A stretch of DNA of 64,000 nucleotides, from the NCBI RefSeq assembly GCF_035046485.1, contig NC_085138.1, forward strand, positions 289,908,089-289,972,088, in the 5' to 3' direction. The notes beneath the pieces were generated by a model. It saw only the letters and a list, made by a program, of their open reading frames with translations. It was not told where the DNA came from and ran no database searches. This document shows positions 1-11,606 of the stretch, in pieces. The position numbers and the translations under genes are program-made. Source of the stretch: Aedes albopictus. Taxonomy: Eukaryota; Arthropoda; Insecta; Diptera; Culicidae. The first letter of the stretch is position 1, and each line of letters starts with the position of its first letter.

Positions 1-1537
1 CCCTGTCTTCTCTGTCTTCTCTGTCTTCTCTGTCTTCTCTGTCTTCTCTGTCTTCTCTGTCTTCTCTGTCTTCTCTGTCTTCTCTGTCTTCTCTGTCTTC
101 TCTGTCTTCTCTGTCTTCTCTGTCTTCTCTGTCTTCTCTGTCTTCTCTGTCTTCTCTGTCTTCTCTGTCTTCTCTGTCTTCTCTGTCTTCTCTGTCTTCT
201 CTGTCTTCTCTGTCTTCTCTGTCTTCTCTGTCTTCTCTGTCTTCTCTGTCTTCTCTGTCTTCTCTGTCTTCTCTGTCTTCTCTGTCTTCTCTGTCTTCTC
301 TGTCTTCTCTGTCTTCTCTGTCTTCTCTGTCTTCTCTGTCTTCTCTGTCTTCATTGTCTTCATTGTCTTCTCTGTCTTCTCTGTCTTCTCTGTCTTCTCT
401 GTCTTCTCTGTCTTCTCTGTCTTCTCTGTCTTCTGTCTTCTCTGTCTTCTCTGTCTTCCCTGTCTTCTCTGTCTTCTCTGTCTTCTCTGTCTTCTCTGTC
501 TTCTCTGTCTTCTCTGTCTTCTCTGTCTTCTCTGTCTTCTCTGTCTTCTCTGTCTTCTCTGTCTTCTCTGTCTTCTCTGTCTTCTCTGTCTTCTCTGTCT
601 TCTCTGTCTTCTCTGTCTTCTCTGTCTTCTCTGTCTTCTCTGTCTTCTCTGTCTTCTCTGTCTTCTCTGTCTTCTCTGTCTTCTCTGTCTTCTCTGTCTT
701 CTCTGTCTTCTCTGTCTTCTCTGTCTTCTCTGTCTTCTCTGTCTTCTCTGTCTTCTCTGTCTTCTCTGTCTTCTCTGTCTTCTCTGTCTTCTCTGTCTTC
801 TTTGTCTTCTCTGTCTTCTCTGTCTTCTCTGTCTTCTCTGTCTTCTCTGTCTTCTCTGTCTTCTCTGTCTTCTCTGTCTTCTCTGTCTTCTCTGTCTTCT
901 CTGTCTTCTCTGTCTTCTCTGTCTTCTCTGTCTTCTCTGTCTTCTCTGTCTTCTCTGTCTTCTCTGTCTTCTCTGTCTTCTCTGTCTTCTCTGTCTTCTC
1001 TGTCTTCTCTGTCTTCTCTGTCTTCTCTGTCTTCTCTGTCTTCTCTGTCTTCTCTGTCTTCTCTGTCTTCTCTGTCTTCTCTGTCTTCTCTGTCTTCTCT
1101 GTCTTCTCTGTCTTCTCTGTCTTCTCTGTCTCTGTCTTCTCTGTCTTCTCTGTCTTCTCTGTCTTCTCTGTCTTCTCTGTCTTCTCTGTCTTCTCTGTCT
1201 TCTCTGTCTTCTCTGTCTTCTCTGTCTTCTCTGTCTTCTCTGTCTTCTCTGTCTTCTCTGTCTTCTCTGTCTTCTCTGTCTTCTCTGTCTTCTCTGTCTT
1301 CTCTGTCTTCTCTGTCTTCTCTGTCTTCTCTGTCTTCTCTGTCTTCTCTGTCTTCTCTGTCTTCTCTGTCTTCTCTGTCTTCTCTGTCTTCTCTGTCTTC
1401 TCTGTCTTCTCTGTCTTCTCTGTCTTCTCTGTCTTCTCTGTCTTCTCTGTCTTCTCTGTCTTCTCTGTCTTCTCTGTCTTCTCTGTCTTCCCTGTCTTCC
1501 CTGTCTTCTCTGTCTTCGCTGTCTGCTCTGTCTTTTT
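1..1537. repeat. 9-bp minisatellite (CTGTCTTCT)n, about 170 copies
   Basis: The unit CTGTCTTCT repeats almost without change from the first base, so the array extends beyond the left edge. Departures are few: two CTTCATTG-type units near 350-365, a short unit near 430, a TTTG variant near 801 and a shortened unit near 1128. The last units (1490-1537) decay into unique sequence. One strand is eight-ninths pyrimidine. Because the unit is three codons long and contains no stop in any of six frames, it creates long spurious open frames (SVF and LSS repeats). I see no reason to call these genes. Confidence 0.97.
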
Positions 1538-3290
1538 TGTCTTTCTGTTTTCTCGGACACCTATATTTTTTACTGTTTTCTGCTTTCTCTGGCTTCTTTT
1601 TTTCTTTGGTCTTAAGGGTTCCTGTATGGTCTGTCTTATTCGTGTCTCTCTATCTTAAATGTGAGGTACTCATAAATTTTGTCCACAAAACTCACCTCAT
1701 CGCCCCTTTGTGCCTCCGTTTAGTTAGGCTGCGCTGATTCTCTACCACTGACTGGCTCAGTTTGGGGGATGGCATTACATCAAGTTTGCTGTGGTGAATT
1801 GACGCCTTCCAGGGCACATTAAACTGTAGTTATGATTGCGTGCAAATTTATTGGTACCATTAGGAGCTTTCGGAGGGACCCCGTGGGCATTCGCACCGGT
1901 TTGCCGTTGCCGCTGCTTCTAGGGTTGTAAAACGCGTCAGTGGGCATTACAGTCCCCTTCGCGAGCAACCGGGTTCGTTAATGAACCGTGAAAGTGCGAA
2001 AAGCTCCCGGGTGTGAATATATTAGTCAAATGAGGAACTGAGAATGCGTGCGGTTGCATACCAACGCGGAAATTAGACTGCCGGTTGACCTTCGTATTGC
2101 GCCGAGATTCAAAATTGGGGCTCAGCGTGGCTCTCACGGATCTGGCAATCAAAAATTTCTCAAGGCCATAAAGCAATTAGCTTTGCGGGGATTCCCACTG
2201 TCTCAGGCAGCAGCAAAGCACAGTTTTATTCCGCAAACAGCATTTAACATCATCATCATCAACAACGGTGGGGTTAACTAGTTTACAGACTGTTTTCATA
2301 AATATCATGAGCTATAATCACCTCAGCAAGTGATCGCAAACTGTTGGCATGATCACTGGGGATGCCAGATATGCAGGTTGTTCAGCTGATCAAAACCAGC
2401 AAATCCAGCGATCACCAACACACAAAAATGTGATGAAGACTCCTACGTGATCAATCATTTTAGGTATGAGCTTTGGATTAAATGTCCGTCACATCCAATA
2501 AAAGTCACTACTTCTCAAATATGTAGTTTAGCGACAAATTATGGAAAATAGTAGCAAGCAGTGGTAATTCATAAAAAATCATACTCAGGTCTGGAACTGA
2601 ACCACAACTTTCTGATTAAGAAACAAGTGTTTGATCAACAACACTTTCGGGAAATTTTTGTTTTTTTTTGGCATGTAGTTATTTTTTTTTGCTCAATTAA
2701 TTTGGCATCCCTGATGTACATTACCGCATCACACCGTATCATCCCACCGATCAACCAATGCAATGCCACAAAAGTCATTTGAAAGTGTAACGAAGGTAGC
2801 TTGATAAATATGATTATACACCGTTTCATCGCGCGATGCTTGTGGGGGTGATCACTGCCGTTATTAGTAGATTCAATCACAACTGAGCAGAACTGGTACT
2901 CCGGGCACTGCACCAAGTACTATATGGGGAAGGTGTTGGAAATAGTACACAAATGTTACATTATTACCGGGGAGAAGCTTCATCGGGGACCGGTTTCAAA
3001 TCCGATGATCTTCACTGAGTCGCCGGATTGAGAGCGGAGGGATATGCTGCTGCTCTGTTGATGCTGAATGTCAGCCGGTGCAGATTGTAGATGCGCTTCG
3101 TTATCAAGGTCGACCAATCGAGCAGGTAGGTGATTCAATTTACACGAGATTATCTCTGGCGGTGGGAGATATCCGCGATGAACTATGGGGGCGAACATGT
3201 GGATTGAAAAGGTTATAGCTACATTTAGTTTGAACGGGTAACACATTTCTTCTTTTTTTGATTGATTAGTTCATTGTCTAAACTACTTAT
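1538..3290. other. Intergenic DNA, no gene recognised
   Basis: No convincing coding region. Short open frames on both strands lack recognisable motifs. A weak TIR pair, CTGGGGATGCCAGAT near 2356 and GGCATCCCTG ending near 2713, resembles the ends of a small element related to the one at 42686-42852, but the target duplication is not clear. Confidence 0.5.
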
Positions 3291-3740
3291 AACATTTGAT
3301 TTTTCTGACATTCATAAACGCAACAGAAACACATGTTTGACGAACAAACTGAGATTCGAATTAAGAAAAAAAAATCACGTGATCTGGTGAGAATCGAACC
3401 TATGACTCCGAATTTCCTAGACGGGCGCCTCTTTCCTCCAAGATACTGAGTCACTTGACCATCTCCGCCCCCTGAAGGCACAGAACTGAACTCGATTCCA
3501 CTAATGCACATGGTTTGTCCCTTCTCACAATCCAAATCTCCTTCGGATGGTGACTTTAGGGAACAGAGATGGTCAAGTGGCCTCGTAGCTTGGAGGAAAG
3601 AAGCGCCCGTCTAGCGAATTGTGAGTCGTGGGTTCGATTCTCACCCGAGCACATGAATTTCTTTTTATAATTCAAATCTTAATTTGTTCATCAAAAAAAT
3701 GTTGCTTTTGCATTTATGAATGTTGGAGCAATCAAATGTT
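3291..3740. mobile_element. Head-to-head pair of tRNA-like SINE copies (inverted repeat)
   Basis: Left arm 3291-3465 and right arm 3566-3740 are imperfect reverse complements, separated by about 100 bases. The plus-strand arm has an A-box-like TGGTCAAGTGG (near 3570) and a B-box-like GGGTTCGATTCTC (near 3632); the left arm has the same motifs on the minus strand. Each arm also contains a matching A/T-rich body ending in ATTTATGAATGT and ATCAAATG. No acceptor stem pairs with the 3' side, so neither is a functional tRNA gene. The structure fits two copies of one tRNA-derived SINE in opposite orientation, or a foldback element built from it. Confidence 0.75.
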
Positions 3741-4269
3741 GTAGTTTCCTCTTGACTTGGTTAGCCTAAGAAAAAATCGGAAAATTTACATTTATAGAAC
3801 TAGTATTATAATATTTTTACTGTAAAAGTATTAACAAAAGCAAACATTATCAGATAAAACTAAGTCAACAATTCCTCGTTATATCTCACTGTCACCAAAT
3901 AACTCCTCAGTGTATGTTTTGTATCTTCTAGAAAGTAGCTGTAAGACATAACGCTCTTCTCAAGAAGAATTTGTCACGAATTATCAATTGCCATATCAGA
4001 TGAATAAATCTAACTATTACAACATCTATCTATTACTTCGTACATGGATGAAAGATATGTCGATGATTCCAAAACGTACTACTTAGTTTAAGTTTTTGAA
4101 ACAGTTTTAAAACAGCTTGCGCCTACTGGATATAGAAAAATTCCACAGATAATGATTTTTCGATCATTTTTTCGCCCTCCACAGAAAAGGCAGCAAAGAG
4201 GTGGCTTTTCGTATTTTCAGTAAAGGCAGAGGAGTGCCTGTTATATGGAACTTTGGTAATTGGAGTGGT
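3741..4269. other. A/T-rich spacer, nothing recognised
   Basis: No coding region, repeat or RNA signature could be supported in this stretch. Confidence 0.5.
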
Positions 4270-5420
4270 TTAACACTTGGGCGCTCTGAAAGGGGTTGAA
4301 GGGAGCCGGCCAATGTCAGAAATCCCTAAAAAAATATTTCAGAAAGTCATTTACGTATTTATTCAGCAAAAGGTTTCAGCGATTCTTTGGGAAAATCAAA
4401 ACTTCTCCCAGTTTCTCCAAGGATTTATTAAGAAAATCTCCTATGGAACCCATCGGAAATTTTTCCAAAGTGTCCTTCAGGCATTCGGTCTTTAAATCTA
4501 TTTCTTTCAGAAGCTCTTCCGGCGTTTTTTTTTTTAAATCTTCAAGGGATTTTTAAGAAATTTCTCCAGCACTTCGAAATTTCTCCAGGAGATTCTCCAG
4601 GAATTCTGTATTTACATGTCATAAGGTGGGTTTAAATGAATTCCTTCTGAAAACCCCCAGCTATTATTTAAAAAAATCTTCCAGGGTTTCGCTTTTAAAA
4701 TTATAGGAAATTTCTCCAGGAATTCCTTCTGAAATTTCTACAGGAATTCCTTTGGAAATGCTTTCGAAGACTCTTTTATAAATGTGAACAGTTACTTTTC
4801 CAAAAAAATCCAGCGATTATTTCAGAAATTCGTTTAAGTTTTGGTGGACTTCTTCTGGTGGAATCTCGAATTTCGACTCGAATCGGAGTCGAAATGTCGA
4901 GACTAAGCTAAAGCAATCGTTTTAATTCCTCAAGACTGCAGCGCCAATAAAAGTAGCTTAAATCACTCAATTAAGTCGAAATCTTTCAAGTACCGATACA
5001 AATTTCTCCAGGGATTTTCTAAGAAACTTATTTAGAAATATTGCAGAAATTTTCTAAACGATTTTTTTTTGTTTCTTTTTATTCGTGAATTTTAACTTAG
5101 GCTAATTCTTCACACATTTTCCAGAGGAGTTTCTCTAGGTGTTTCTCCAGGACCTTCCTTCAAGAATTTTCCTGGAATGACTCCAGAGATTCATTGAATT
5201 GTAATAAATTACAGGGATTCTACTCAAGATTACTTCAAAAATTCTTTCATGGAATCCTTCTGAAATTCTTTTATGACGATATTTTTATCTTCCGGGACTT
5301 CTTCATAATTTTAGGGATTTCTGCAGGAACTTTAGCAAGGAATTTCCATAGTCTTTTCGTGGAATTTGTCAGTAATTCTTCTATTTTTTTTTCAAATCTA
5401 CACTCAAACCTCTATTTAGG
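4270..5420. repeat. Degenerate short-period repeat (TTCTCCAGGAATTCC type)
   Basis: Repeated but diverged words such as TTTCTCCAGG, GGAATTCCTTC and GAAATTTCTCCAGG occur at roughly 10-14 base intervals. This is an old version of the repeat seen in nearly homogeneous form at 61.4-62.3 kb. The short open frames here are by-products of the low-complexity sequence. Confidence 0.75.
5062..5116 (+). repeat. ~50-bp dispersed repeat, copy 1
   Basis: Poly-T followed by GAATTTTAACTTAGGCTAAT and TCTTCACACA. The same stretch, with one or two changes, occurs at 53781-53833, also inside short-period repeats. It may be the end of a larger element; its family is not recognised. Confidence 0.6.
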
Positions 5421-5534
5421 TCGAATCCATTTTGGTAAAGTCTATTTAGGTCCCTCCATCTATGTAACGTTACCTAAATGGAATCTGATTGTATTCAGAG
5501 CAGTTGGAGTGTTTTAGATTAGGGATAGCGTTGA

Positions 5535-5743
5535 TTTAAGGACAAGGTATTTGGAGTACATAGCTCAAATTTTCTAGAGCACCGTTTTTAAGAACCTGTG
5601 AACGGATTTGAATCAAAATGCATCATGCTGATTGTTCAGTGGCTGTCATCAGCGTGATGCATTTTGATTTAAATCCGTTCAACGGTTCTAAAAAACGGTG
5701 CTCTAAAATTTGAGCTATGTACTCCAAATACCTTGTCCTTAAA
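5535..5743. repeat. Foldback element with ~95-bp arms
   Basis: Arms 5535-5631 and 5649-5743 are reverse complements over nearly their whole length, with a 17-base loop. They begin TTTAAGGACAAGG and end CCTTGTCCTTAAA. There is no coding capacity. It fits a small foldback transposon or MITE; the target duplication is not clear. Confidence 0.85.
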
Positions 5744-5869
5744 GGAATTAAGTTGCAAGTGGAGTTAAGGGAAGTTCAGGGCGTGCTCAGAGTGGAGCAA
5801 TGAATCGTTTAAGAAACGCTTTGAAGCGCCGCTAAAATTTCTCTGATACTTACTTAAGAGCTGGGATCC

Positions 5870-6480
5870 AAAATGTATTTTCAGCAACAACAGGCCCCCT
5901 TAACCCCCCTCAAAATCTCCTTTACCACTCCTGAGACCTTCCAAAATCCCCTAAAACGCCTGTGTGACGCCTCTTAAACCCGCCAAAAATCGTGTGAAGC
6001 TTCCTAAAACGCCATTGAAATCCCCCTAAAACCCCCTTGGACCCCATGTAACGGACCTGACACCCTCAGAAACCCTCAAAAACGACTACGTAACACATCT
6101 GAAACTCGCCAAAAATCATCTGAAGCTGTCTGAAATGCCTTCAAAATCCCTCTAAAACCCCCTCGGACTTCATGTAACGCACCTGGGACCCTCAGAAACC
6201 ACCGAAATCGCCTACGCAACACTTGAGTAACGCCTCTGAAACTCGCCAAAAATTCTTTCAAGCTTTCTGATATGCCCTTAAAACCCCATCGAATTCCATG
6301 TAACGCAATTGAGACTCTTCCAAACTCCCCAAAAACAAAACTCTGGAGCCACTCCGCCCCTCGGTACAACGCCTCTGACACCCCCCCCCCCTTCCTGAAA
6401 TTCCTATGAAGTCCCTCTGAAACCCAGCTTGGCCCCCATTAAATCTCCAGGTCACACGCCCTTCTTAAACTTCTTTGCAA
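5870..6480. repeat. C-rich repeat with a period of about 125 bp
   Basis: Three imperfect copies can be followed by the phrases CCCGCCAAAAATC or CTCGCCAAAAAT (near 5968, 6097, 6243) and CATGTAACG (near 6044, 6173, 6296), spaced about 120-145 bases. Each copy also has tracts such as CCCCTAAAACCCCC. A G-rich region of similar style lies at 42500-43620 in the opposite sense. Motifs like TCTATTTAGG lie on both sides (5440-5480 and 6490-6540). Confidence 0.7.
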
Positions 6481-6539
6481 TCTTTAAATCCATTTAGGTA
6501 AAAATTCTATTTAGGCAGTCCTGACTCGTTACCTTAAAT

Positions 6540-8030
6540 GGAGGTTTTGGTGTATATTTGGAATTTCTTCGAAAATTCCTCCAAGGGTCACTACAAGAAC
6601 TCCTTGTTAAATTCTTTCATTCGTCGATTAATTTTTAAATTGTTCCTGCGATTCTATCCTGGGGTTTCTACAGAGATCCCTACAGCAGAACTTGTTCAGA
6701 TATTTTCCAGGGATTTTCAAAATAACACTACAAGTAAACCCTGAATGTTAAAGAAAATTTCTGGAGGAATTTCTCAAAAAATGCCTTAAAAATTTCTGGA
6801 GATTCTCAGAGGAAATTCTTGAATATTTTCTGGGGCAATTCCTTGACAAACATTCTTGAAGCAGCTTCTGAATTTATCTCTACAGCAAATCCTGGATAAA
6901 TGCCTAGGAGAATAGCTAAAGAAACTCCTTGATGCCTCCTTAATTCCTAGAAAAAATATGAGGGATTAAGGTACTGATGCAAATCTTGAAGAAATCCCTC
7001 AATAAGCTAATAAGGGATTCCTGGAGGATTTTCTGAAGAAATCCTTGGAAACTCTTGGAGACACCTCAGAACGAATTCTTCGAAATATTTCTTATACAAT
7101 TTCTTAAGGGATTTGTACACAAAAATCACCAAAATTTTGAGACATTCTGAAGGAAGTCTTGCAGAAACAAAGCTATCCCAGCAGGAATTCTTTAGAGCGC
7201 AACTGAAAAAATCTGCAGGCATTCATGGGACCATTCTTGACCAATTCCTTGTAAACTGCTAAGGAATAAACTTCGGAGTAGTTTTTGCTGAAACTGTTAA
7301 GAGATTTTTTGGAAAAACAAATACTGTAAGAATCCCTGAACAATTTTACTGCTGGCGTAGTTCCTTCGGAAAATGTCTTGATAACATTCTAGAAGAACGA
7401 GAAAATCCTGAATAAATAAAGAATAATACCTGATGGAATTTTCCGCGAAATTCGAAAAATATTTAATTTCTTAAAAAAATCTGGACAAATTTTTGAATTA
7501 CTGAAGGATAACAAGAAGAGTTTGTGAGAGATTCTCTGAAAGAATCTCTTGATATCATATCTTTTGATGAAACGTTTGGAGGAATTCCTGATTAAACCTC
7601 AAAAGAAATTAGTTGATTTTCAGAAAAAAATGTTTCAAAAAACTTTTGGAAAAATACCAAAGAAAAAACTCCTGGTGAAAATTCTGACAATATTTCTGGA
7701 GAAAAAATAATTTCAGATATGTTTGAAAAAATACATGAAAGAATACAAGCAATCTTTTTTTTAATCCCTGAAACTTCCAAATGCATCACGTTGAGCACAG
7801 CTAGCTGGCGTAGAGCAAAATGACCCCAATGCACAAAGAAGGTGAAGGAATTCCATGAGGAATTTCTGAGGAAACACGTAGATCAGTTTCAAGGTTATTT
7901 TTTTTTTTTGAGAAATTTTTGGAGAAACTGCTTAAGAAGTAACAAGGTAAATTTCAGGAAAAAATCCCGGAAGCAAATCTTATGAGGAATTCCTGGTAAA
8001 ATCATTTTAGGGAATCTGGGAACGGGGATC
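6540..8030. repeat. Degenerate short-period repeat
   Basis: Diverged GGAATTTCTGGAG / TTCCTTGAAG words, in the reverse sense of the 4.3-5.4 kb block. No coding region is supported; short frames on either strand have no recognisable domain. Confidence 0.65.
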
Positions 8031-9288
8031 GCATAAGGTTAACGTAAAAGACGAATGCTTTCTTCAGTTACTGGGTATGGATAACTTTCGCTGAGACCGG
8101 CCCACTATTTACACCTTGTCTTCAAAAATTTTTTTAGTGGCGATTTTCTGAAATTCCTTACCAAAAAAGTAAGGAAAATGCATTTGGTTACACAAATTGA
8201 TAGACCCCTCGTTAGTAAGAGCCAAACATTTTTTGCAGACCCCTCGATTTTGGTCAAATAGTGACTCATTTAAACCGTTATAACTCGAAATTTTCTCCAA
8301 AAACCACCTCAAAACGAAATGTTGTTGAAAAGAGAATATATTGAGCTACTATTTGAAAAGTATGTTTTTGTATAAAAATCCAAGATGGATCACGTATTAT
8401 CCAAGAACTTCGCTGTTATGAGGGGTCTTCTATATAAGTAAGCTTGTTAACCTGGTGTTTGCTACTTTTAGTAAAAACTGTAATGGCAAACTCGCGTGTC
8501 ATTTCTCGAACATATGTGCTTGTCAACTACGCAATCGTTACTTCACTCGCCTTTAATCGTTATGTGTCTGACAACTTTTTTGATTTTTTCTACACCGTGC
8601 CAAGGATGGGAAAAAATCATTCATTTATTGCGCATCCCTCACTCTCAACCACGCACAATCTGATGCGAGTATGCTTCTCCCCCAGCCAAGCAGAATATTT
8701 CCACATTCATTGCACATTCTTTTTAATCGCCGAGCACCGAGCGACGCAAGCAACGATGGCCGAATGAATCGCTACTGAATCTGTGTGCCGAAGATGAGCG
8801 AACCAATATTGAACGAATGTTTGCATTCTGAATCCGGTGCGAGAGCATTCGTTTTGGAACGTTCATTTAGCGTTCAGTGGAAGCATTCAGTACTGGGAAT
8901 TGAATCAGTGAGCGTGTTCTGATTCAATCAGCTGAATGCCACTCGGTAGTTGAGAGAGCGAGCGTTCTTTTCGTATACACCGATCCTAGCTGATTCATTT
9001 CACACTCTATTTGTTTCTCTCCTAATTCGATTCGGTGGCGTCGGTGGCGAGACGTTCGTGTTGCGTTCGTTCATGGTGCGCCGTGCTATCACTCAGTATT
9101 TTGTTGCTGGCGTTCTTTTGACTATTTAGCATCGCCGGCATTCGGGTGAGCGAATGAGTTTTCCCATGATTGCACCGTGCTTTGCAAATGGGCGATGGGT
9201 ACCCGGGTACCCTGTCGACCACATAAGGGTTAAACTTACTACTGCTGTCACAATTGATGTATCCGCTTGAAACTTCAACAGAAAATAC
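8031..9288. other. Unannotated DNA with short GAAC/GCATTC-rich repeats
   Basis: No gene recognised. From 8790 to 9000 the words GCATTCAG, GAACG and CATTCATTT recur irregularly. The 107-codon frame at 8444-8767 has no visible domain and is not called. A palindromic GGTACCCGGGTACC sits near 9197. Confidence 0.4.
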
Positions 9289-9426
9289 GTTCAGTGTTCG
9301 GTTTATTTACCGCATGATGAACCATCCCTCAGGGATGCTTTCAAGGAAGCCATCGCATACAGCACTTCAAAAGGACTTCCACTAATTGTTGATAGTAATG
9401 CAGATGCATGCGATGACTGTGGCATA
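9289..9426 (+). pseudogene. Fragment of a non-LTR retrotransposon endonuclease domain
   Basis: One frame reads VQCSVYLPHDEP, then about 15 residues, then GLPLIVDSNADACDD. This order, an AYLP-type strand followed about 30 residues later by an LIV(G)xDxNAH-like strand, is typical of the apurinic endonuclease domain of Jockey/I-type elements. Here NADA replaces the usual NAHH and the frame is lost on both sides. It is a short decayed scrap with no function; the clade is uncertain. Confidence 0.5.
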
Positions 9427-10999
9427 TTAAGCATAGCATAGCCGACCTCACACATCTGGGTTGGCTGTCGATAGAGACGGTCAATTTAACAGAAAAATAG
9501 CCTGAGAGTTGGTATACTGTTCATTGAACGACTTCTTAATTCGACATCTGGCCAGGCTTTTACGATTAGCGGGGATGGGAAGGAAATATCAATCAGATAC
9601 CTATTTTAGATGGCATACAAGAAGTTGATCCATCTTCATAGAGTTTCAAAAGAAAAGATAGGCGAAAAAGTATGTAAATAGCGAATATTGTGAATATACA
9701 TGTTTATGAAATATAGTACTCTCTTTCAGTGCTGTTATTGGTCATGGCCTTTCAGTCGATGAACTAAAGATTTCTGAAACGAAATGTCTATTATGTACGT
9801 GTAATGCAATATGCGATGATCAAAATTCAAAGATCAAAGAATGATCCACAAGTTCGACATTCCAGTTCAACAGTGCTACTGTTAATCCTCGTTCAACCGG
9901 TTTGCCACAGCCAACGAGCAGCGATTTCTTTCTCATCTTTTACGAATGCAAGTGCAATACTGGCAACTTAATAACGAGCTCGTGAAATCGTTAACGACAA
10001 GATGCTTCTTTTTTACAACTTTCCCGGTCCCACAATGAACGATCAATTCCGAGTCTTCCTCATGAACATGACTGCAATGGCCAATGATGATCGTGCGTTG
10101 ATGGCCTATGAAATTACAAATCAACCAAACCAGGACACTTCTGCACTAGAACTGCACTGCATCCTCATTGGAACCATTCAGTTCTCCAGCGAGTAAAGAC
10201 GGATTTAATTTCCCGCCGTTCACATCAACGAATCGCATAAAAGCCCCTTCCTCGTCCAGCTCCCACTCCCAAGCCGACAACGATTTTTACAGTCCCATAA
10301 AAGATTATTTATAAACAGTTCATCGCAACTGAGCGCTCGCTGACTGGCATATAGGATCAAAACGCCAAACATCAATTTCGCTTCAACCATTTTTACAATT
10401 GCGCACGCAAACGTGCGTTGTCGTCGTTTCGTTAGGAGGACTCACAGTCACAATTATTGTCGATCGGTGCAGTATGATTTGAATGGTGTTGGCTCATAAA
10501 ACGCTCGACTATCTGAAATCGGTACACCCCGTCGGGGCTAACGCTGACGGGCAACATTGTAAACGCGACCCGGCTCTATTGGATACACGCGTTGTCATCA
10601 CCTGAACACTAGGCTATGATCCCATAGGATATGATCTCTCTCTCGCTCAACTAGATTGCTTTCATGCTGCGCTGAGATGGGATCCATAGCAGGATTGTCC
10701 AACGCTTTTCGGACCGCGTGTCATATGTAAGAATCGAATACTCTTCAAGGGCTAGGCATTTCCATCAATTCTTCAGAAATTAGATCCTGTAAATTCTTAC
10801 GAAATCATCTTATTTTTAAAACCATTTCTTCTTATCCTTCGGTAAAGCCTTAAAACTGTAGGAAAACTAGTGCTTCGACGTTACTGAATTTCAGAAGTGA
10901 CTTTCGAAAACAGGGAGATTTGTCAAAGTCTTCACCATTTCTGATATTTTTAAAGTTTTGTACCTGATGATATACCTATGTGATCTATATGACCTATGA
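9427..10999. other. Mostly single-copy-looking DNA, no gene recognised
   Basis: No coding region supported. Around 9900-10620 the sequence has balanced composition without obvious repeats and could be intronic or intergenic host DNA. Confidence 0.4.
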
Positions 11000-11606
11000 G
11001 CTCAGTAGAAGGTCAGTGTTAGCCGCTCTGGGGGGCAAAAGCGGCTGACAAAAATTTGCAAGTGCCAATGCTAGGAATCCGTTGATTAGACCGGTAGTCC
11101 TCCATGGGCACGAAGCATGGACTCCACGTGCAGAGGGCGCGCCCTTCGAGTTTTCGAAAGGAAGGTGTTGCGTACCATCTACGGCGGAGTGCAGATGGAA
11201 GGCGGGACTTGGAAAAGGGGAATGAACTGCATTGCATCAGCTGCTAAGGAAACCAACCAACGTCCACACTGCGAAAATCGAGAAGCTATGGTGGGCGGGT
11301 TGCGTTATGAGGATGTCGTATAGCAACCCGACTAAAATAGCTCTCGAGAGGCATCCGACTGGCACCATAAGACGTGGTGCGCAGCGAGCTAGGTGGGTCG
11401 ATCAAGTGGAGGACGATTCACAGATCCTTTGCAGAGTGCGGAACTGGAGACACACAGCCATGGACCGAGTAGAATGGAGACGACTGCTATGTACAGCAGA
11501 GGACACTCAGGCCTTAGTCTGACCGATCCCAAGGCTGGGAATCCGAATCCATGACCATTCGCTATGAAGCAAACGAGTGACCACTGTGCCACAAGCCCCG
11601 GTGTCG
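11000..11606 (-). mobile_element. tRNA-derived SINE (minus strand) split by a retrotransposon fragment
   Basis: 11000-11080 matches the body of the SINE at 19790-19945 (GCGGCTGAC, then TTGCAAGTGCC and TAGGAATCC). 11534-11606 matches its tRNA-like head (GGGAATCCGAATCCATGACC, then GTGCCACAAGCCCCGG, minus strand). Between them lies a reverse-transcriptase fragment. The junction word GCTAGGAATCC / GCTGGGAATCC appears on both sides (11070-11080 and 11534-11544), as expected for a target duplication. The SINE was therefore present first. Confidence 0.75.
11081..11533 (+). pseudogene. 3' end of an RTE-like reverse-transcriptase ORF, frameshifted
   Basis: Reading in more than one frame gives, in order, VVLHGHEAWT, FERKVLRTIYGG, WKRGMN, ELHQLL-like and WWAGCVMRM, then an R-rich tail ending VEWRRLL. 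The same order (ALYGHETWT, FERKVLRTILGG, NYELHQVYK, RWAGYVARM) is found at the C-terminus of the RTE-like element at 46490-49734. It is the 5'-truncated end of a related element, inserted in a SINE with a short target duplication. It has at least two frameshifts and no coding function. It keeps about 60 C-terminal codons that the 46-kb copy lacks. Confidence 0.8.

Noticed and set aside
354..1737. 434- and 311-codon open frames with SVF or LSS repeats
   Set aside because: They are translations of the 9-bp minisatellite, which has no stop in any frame.
8444..8767. 107-codon plus-strand frame
   Set aside because: No recognisable domain, no repeat-free conservation cue, and composition like the surrounding A/T-rich DNA.
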